This document shows, one piece after another, positions 5,922 to 8,755 of a DNA stretch of 8,755 bases. The stretch covers positions 1 through 8,755 of the forward strand of contig CAIWDQ010000298.1 in NCBI GenBank assembly GCA_903911455.1, read 5' to 3'. The notes beneath the pieces were generated by a model, which was not told where the DNA came from, did not search any database, and saw nothing but the letters and a program-made list of their open reading frames with translations. Source of the stretch: an uncultured bacterium. GTDB taxonomy: Bacteria; Bacteroidota; Bacteroidia; Bacteroidales; JACABE01. A program made the translations under genes and the position numbers. Position 1 is the first letter of the stretch. The number at the start of each line of letters is the position of its first letter.

Positions 5922-6758
5922 TTATAAGATTTTACCGGGATGCTTACGCCAATATAATATAATTAATAACCCAAATAATGCTCCACCGAGATGGGCAAAG
6001 TGAGCGACATTGCTTTGTACACCAGATACGCCGAAGAATAATTCTAATGAAGCATAACCAATTACAACCCATTTGGCTTTAACAGGGATCAAGAAATAAA
6101 TATATAAAAGAGTGTTGGGAAAAGTCATACCAAAGGCAACTAATATACCAAATACAGCTCCGGAAGCACCTAATGTAACAATATCAAGATGAGGCTGGAG
6201 AAATTCTTCTATAAAACCGGAAGCTTTTTGTATAAAATCTACACCAGAAGGATTCGTTGACCATTCTCTAATAAATATATTTAGTTTTTCAGGATTAAAC
6301 TGGCCTTTAAAATGAGATTGCAAGAGTTCTACAAATGCATCAGGAGTAGGACTAACATTGTATAATGAAACTGCATGTTGTAATGATGATATCTCATAGA
6401 AATTAACGCTTGTCTGAACAAATGCAGCTCCTAAACCAGTAAGTAAATAGAAGATCAAGAAGCGTTTGGGTCCCCACAGATTCTCTAATGCATTGCCAAA
6501 CATCCAAAGTGCAAACATATTAAAAAAGATATGCCCAAACCCAGAGGTATCGTGCATAAACATATACGTAATGTACTGCCACGGACGGAAATCTGGAGAA
6601 GCAAAATAGTGTAAAGAGAGATATTTATTGAGATCTATATTAAAAGCAGAGGCGAATGCATAAGTAGCAACAAAAAAGAGAGCATTTAATATCAGCAAAT
6701 TCTTTACTACAGGAGGTAGATAGCTAAAAGATCGTGGTTTATATTGTTCTAAGCTCAT
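5922..6758 (-). CDS. Rhomboid intramembrane serine protease (first copy)
   Basis: A 278-residue rhomboid with helices near 18-38, 75-95, 100-118, 192-212, 215-245 (probably two short segments) and 250-270. It has the RPWQYITYMFMHD first-loop motif, H76 and N80 in HIFFN, catalytic S199 in the canonical LGASGAVFG, and catalytic H256 in VAHFAHLGGALFG. All active residues are present, so an active protease is expected. A long hydrophilic insert (about residues 119-190) joins helices 3 and 4; by GlpG topology it faces the periplasm, beside the active site. The gene begins two bases after the mutL stop and ends one base before the second rhomboid, so it is central to the operon. The two paralogues differ clearly (insert in this one, cytoplasmic tail in the other) and probably have different substrates or a division of labour. 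Confidence 0.95.
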   Translation of the reverse strand: MSLEQYKPRSFSYLPPVVKNLLILNALFFVATYAFASAFNIDLNKYLSLHYFASPDFRPWQYITYMFMHDTSGFGHIFFNMFALWMFGNALENLWGPKRFLIFYLLTGLGAAFVQTSVNFYEISSLQHAVSLYNVSPTPDAFVELLQSHFKGQFNPEKLNIFIREWSTNPSGVDFIQKASGFIEEFLQPHLDIVTLGASGAVFGILVAFGMTFPNTLLYIYFLIPVKAKWVVIGYASLELFFGVSGVQSNVAHFAHLGGALFGLLIILYWRKHPGKIL

Positions 6759-6760
6759 TT

Positions 6761-8614
6761 TTATTTATTAAAATTTTCGTTTAGTTCATCTATAGTAACA
6801 GTGATTAGTATCTTTTTGTTTGAAGGAGATATCTCAGGCAGACTACAAGCAAACAAACGGTCAATTATTGATTGCATTTCAGGCTCAGTCAATCTTTTGC
6901 CTGGTTTTACAGCCATATTTCTAGCCAAAGATAAAGCAAGATTAATCTTTTTATCAACCTTAACATCAATCATATTCTTTTTATAACTCTCAAGCATTCC
7001 CTCAAGTATTTCTTTTATATTCGTATCTTCAATATCAGCTGGAATACCATTGATGATAAAAGAATTTTTACCAAATTCATTGATCTCAAAACCGAAAAAG
7101 AAGATATCATTTCTAAGTTCGTTCAACAAGTCAGCATCCGAAGGATTAAAAGTAATAGTTTGTGGAAATAGTTGCTGCTGAGACACACTATGAAGATTAT
7201 TTAAACCTGCCATATACGATTCATAGAGGATCCTTTCGTGAGCACGTTGCTGATCAATAATCAATAGCCCCGATGAAATTGTTGAAACAATATAACGATT
7301 CTTTAATTGAAAGATATTATTATGATTTTGCTCTAAAGAAGCCTGTTCATTATCTTCAATAAGTTTATGTTGAGTATTTTTAACAATGATATGAGTATTC
7401 TCAGGTACGTTTTGATTAGTTTCTCTGATGTCAAAGAGTTTCTCCCAGTTTTGTTTATTACTTCTTTCTCTAGGAGATTCATTTGAAGGCTTAAAAGCTT
7501 TACTATGATCAAAAGGATTATAATATGGATCAATTTTTATAGCAGGCTCTTTAGGAATATAACTTGCCGGAGGTGGATTTAAATCTAAACTTGGTTCAAC
7601 TTCAAAATCAATAGAAGGTGATAAACTGAACTTACCCAGACTTTGCTTTACAACTGAGCGTAAGATGGCATAAATAGTCTTTTCATCCTGAAACTTAACT
7701 TCAGTTTTGGTTGGATGAATGTTAATATCTATCAATTTAGGATCAACTTCCATCTGTATAAAGTAAGAAGGAATAGATTTCTCTGGAATAAGCTCCTGAA
7801 AAGCATTTTCAACAGCGTGATGAAGATAAGGATGCTTGATGAAACGCTTATTAATAAAGAAATACTGCTCTCCCCTAACCTTCTTTGCAAATTCTGGTTT
7901 ACCAATAAAACCATTAATTGCGACTACATTTGTTTCCTGTTCAACAGGGATTAATCTTTCTGTAAAATTCTTACCAAATAAATTAATAATACGCTGTTTA
8001 AAAGTAGATTTAGAAACTTGTATCACTAATTTATTATTATGATGATACGAAAAAGCAATTTGAGGGTTAATTAAAGCAACTCTATAAAATTCCTCAGTGA
8101 TATGTGTGCTCTCAATATTGTCTGCTTTAAGGAAATTACGACGTGCTGGAACATTAAAATATAAGTTCTTTACTGCAAAAGAAGTTCCTGCAGCGCATTG
8201 ACAAATTTCCTGACTTTTAACATCAGTTCCTTCAAGTATAAGCAATGTTCCCAGATCATCATCATGACGTCTGGTTTTTAATTCAACCTGAGCAATAGCA
8301 GCAATAGATGCAAGTGCTTCTCCTCTGAAACCCATAGTTCGGATACAAAACAAATCAGAAGCATCTTTTATCTTTGATGTAGCATGACGTTCAAAACATA
8401 ATCTTGCATCGGTATCCGACATCCCACTTCCATTGTCAATTACCTGAATAAGTGTTTTGCCGGCATCTTTTATTATTAATTCAATGCTTGTGGCACCTGC
8501 ATCTATAGCATTTTCCAACAGTTCTTTAACTGCCGATGCAGGACGTTGTATAACTTCGCCGGCTGCAATCTGGTTAGCGACTGAATCGGGTAGTAAATGT
8601 ATTATATCAGGCAT
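6761..8614 (-). CDS. mutL: DNA mismatch repair protein MutL
   Basis: A 617-residue MutL of typical length. The N-terminal GHKL ATPase is complete: IAAGEVIQRPASAVKELLEN with catalytic E31 and Mg-binding N35, DNGSGM (60-65), GFRGEAL (95-101) and the transducer-domain DINIHPTKTEVKF (296-308). A proline- and asparagine-rich linker (about 330-430) joins it to the C-terminal dimerisation/endonuclease domain. MutL couples MutS mismatch recognition to strand incision or downstream effectors. In the C-terminal domain the endonuclease motif DQHA-x2-E-x4-E reads D454-Q-Q-R-A-H-E460-R-I-L-Y-E465, with Gln456 where the motif has His. The second motif is ARNMAVK (564-570) rather than ACH-type, and CPHGRP is not visible; the nearest segment is C590 followed by LPEISPSNK. 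Start ATG 8614 gives the expected N-terminus. It heads the operon, with a promoter 56-85 bases upstream. Confidence 0.97.
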   Translation of the reverse strand: MPDIIHLLPDSVANQIAAGEVIQRPASAVKELLENAIDAGATSIELIIKDAGKTLIQVIDNGSGMSDTDARLCFERHATSKIKDASDLFCIRTMGFRGEALASIAAIAQVELKTRRHDDDLGTLLILEGTDVKSQEICQCAAGTSFAVKNLYFNVPARRNFLKADNIESTHITEEFYRVALINPQIAFSYHHNNKLVIQVSKSTFKQRIINLFGKNFTERLIPVEQETNVVAINGFIGKPEFAKKVRGEQYFFINKRFIKHPYLHHAVENAFQELIPEKSIPSYFIQMEVDPKLIDINIHPTKTEVKFQDEKTIYAILRSVVKQSLGKFSLSPSIDFEVEPSLDLNPPPASYIPKEPAIKIDPYYNPFDHSKAFKPSNESPRERSNKQNWEKLFDIRETNQNVPENTHIIVKNTQHKLIEDNEQASLEQNHNNIFQLKNRYIVSTISSGLLIIDQQRAHERILYESYMAGLNNLHSVSQQQLFPQTITFNPSDADLLNELRNDIFFFGFEINEFGKNSFIINGIPADIEDTNIKEILEGMLESYKKNMIDVKVDKKINLALSLARNMAVKPGKRLTEPEMQSIIDRLFACSLPEISPSNKKILITVTIDELNENFNK

Positions 8615-8669
8615 TTATTTACTGAATTACTGTTAGTTTAAAGTACTTATTTATTGTTAAAATAATTTA

Positions 8670-8699
8670 CAAAAATACCTATTTATTTTGACATACAAA
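8670..8699 (-). promoter_or_regulatory. Promoter of the mutL-rhomboid-rhomboid-EEP operon
   Basis: Read on the - strand, TTTG (8699-8696), 18 bases, then TATTTTTG (8677-8670). This matches the Bacteroidota consensus TTTG-N17-20-TAnnTTTG closely. Transcription would start near 8664, giving about 50 bases of leader before the mutL ATG. It is the best promoter in the window. Confidence 0.65.
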
Positions 8700-8715
8700 A
8701 CTACTGTATACTTTG
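8687..8715 (+). promoter_or_regulatory. Possible divergent promoter for a gene beyond the right edge
   Basis: On the + strand, TTTG (8687-8690) is followed 16 bases later by TATACTTTG (8707-8715), which misses TAnnTTTG by one base in spacing. The two -33 elements of this and the mutL promoter form the inverted repeat TTTTG-acata-CAAAA (8686-8700). No coding start is seen in the remaining 40 bases. Confidence 0.25.
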
Positions 8716-8755
8716 TACAGGGCAAACGCATATTAAATTTTCAATATATTCTTAA

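Noticed and set aside
8688..8712. TTGACA and TATACT as a sigma70-type promoter
   Set aside because: The spacer is 13 bases instead of about 17, and Bacteroidota primary promoters use a different consensus.
8704..8720. LexA-like box CTG-N11-CAG upstream of mutL
   Set aside because: The enterobacterial LexA box needs CTG-N10-CAG, so the spacing is off by one, and Bacteroidota are not known to use that site.

Overview
The window looks like chromosomal DNA from an AT-rich member of the Bacteroidota, possibly Bacteroidales-like. The reasons are a LytS/LytTR pair of the usual Bacteroidota form, two tandem rhomboids (the second with a Bacteroidota-type C-terminal tail), a Bacteroidota-type MutL N-terminus, start codons without clear Shine-Dalgarno sequences, and several matches to the Bacteroidota promoter -7 motif TAnnTTTG just upstream of genes. 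No tRNA, rRNA, CRISPR array or insertion sequence is visible.

Left part, all on the + strand: the C-terminal end of a hydrophobic protein (2-184, cut by the window edge), a small unrecognised lipoprotein (254-742), a short GC-rich REP-like palindrome (781-812), a secreted or periplasmic TPR protein (834-1967), then a two-gene signalling operon of a membrane LytS-type histidine kinase (about 2061-3098) and a LytTR response regulator (3098-3787) whose stop and start codons overlap by one base. Each transcription unit has a plausible TAnnTTTG element in front of it.

A short convergent intergenic region (3788-3874) holds a 9-bp tandem repeat and a weak hairpin that separate the + genes from the right-hand block.

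Right part, all on the - strand and read from 8614 leftwards: mutL, a rhomboid protease, a second rhomboid with a cytoplasmic tail, and a membrane-anchored endonuclease/exonuclease/phosphatase (EEP) family protein. The gaps are 2, 1 and 39 bases, so this is very likely one operon transcribed from a good promoter at 8670-8699. It joins mismatch repair to membrane proteolysis and an exported or membrane-bound hydrolase; no mechanistic link is evident and the grouping may be only conserved gene order.

Most of the window is ordinary core or housekeeping content. I did not find a convincing undescribed system. The points most worth a second look are the REP-like palindrome, a substitution in the MutL endonuclease motif, the large insert close to the rhomboid active site, the cysteine-rich orphan lipoprotein, and paired inverted repeats in the putative divergent promoter region upstream of mutL.
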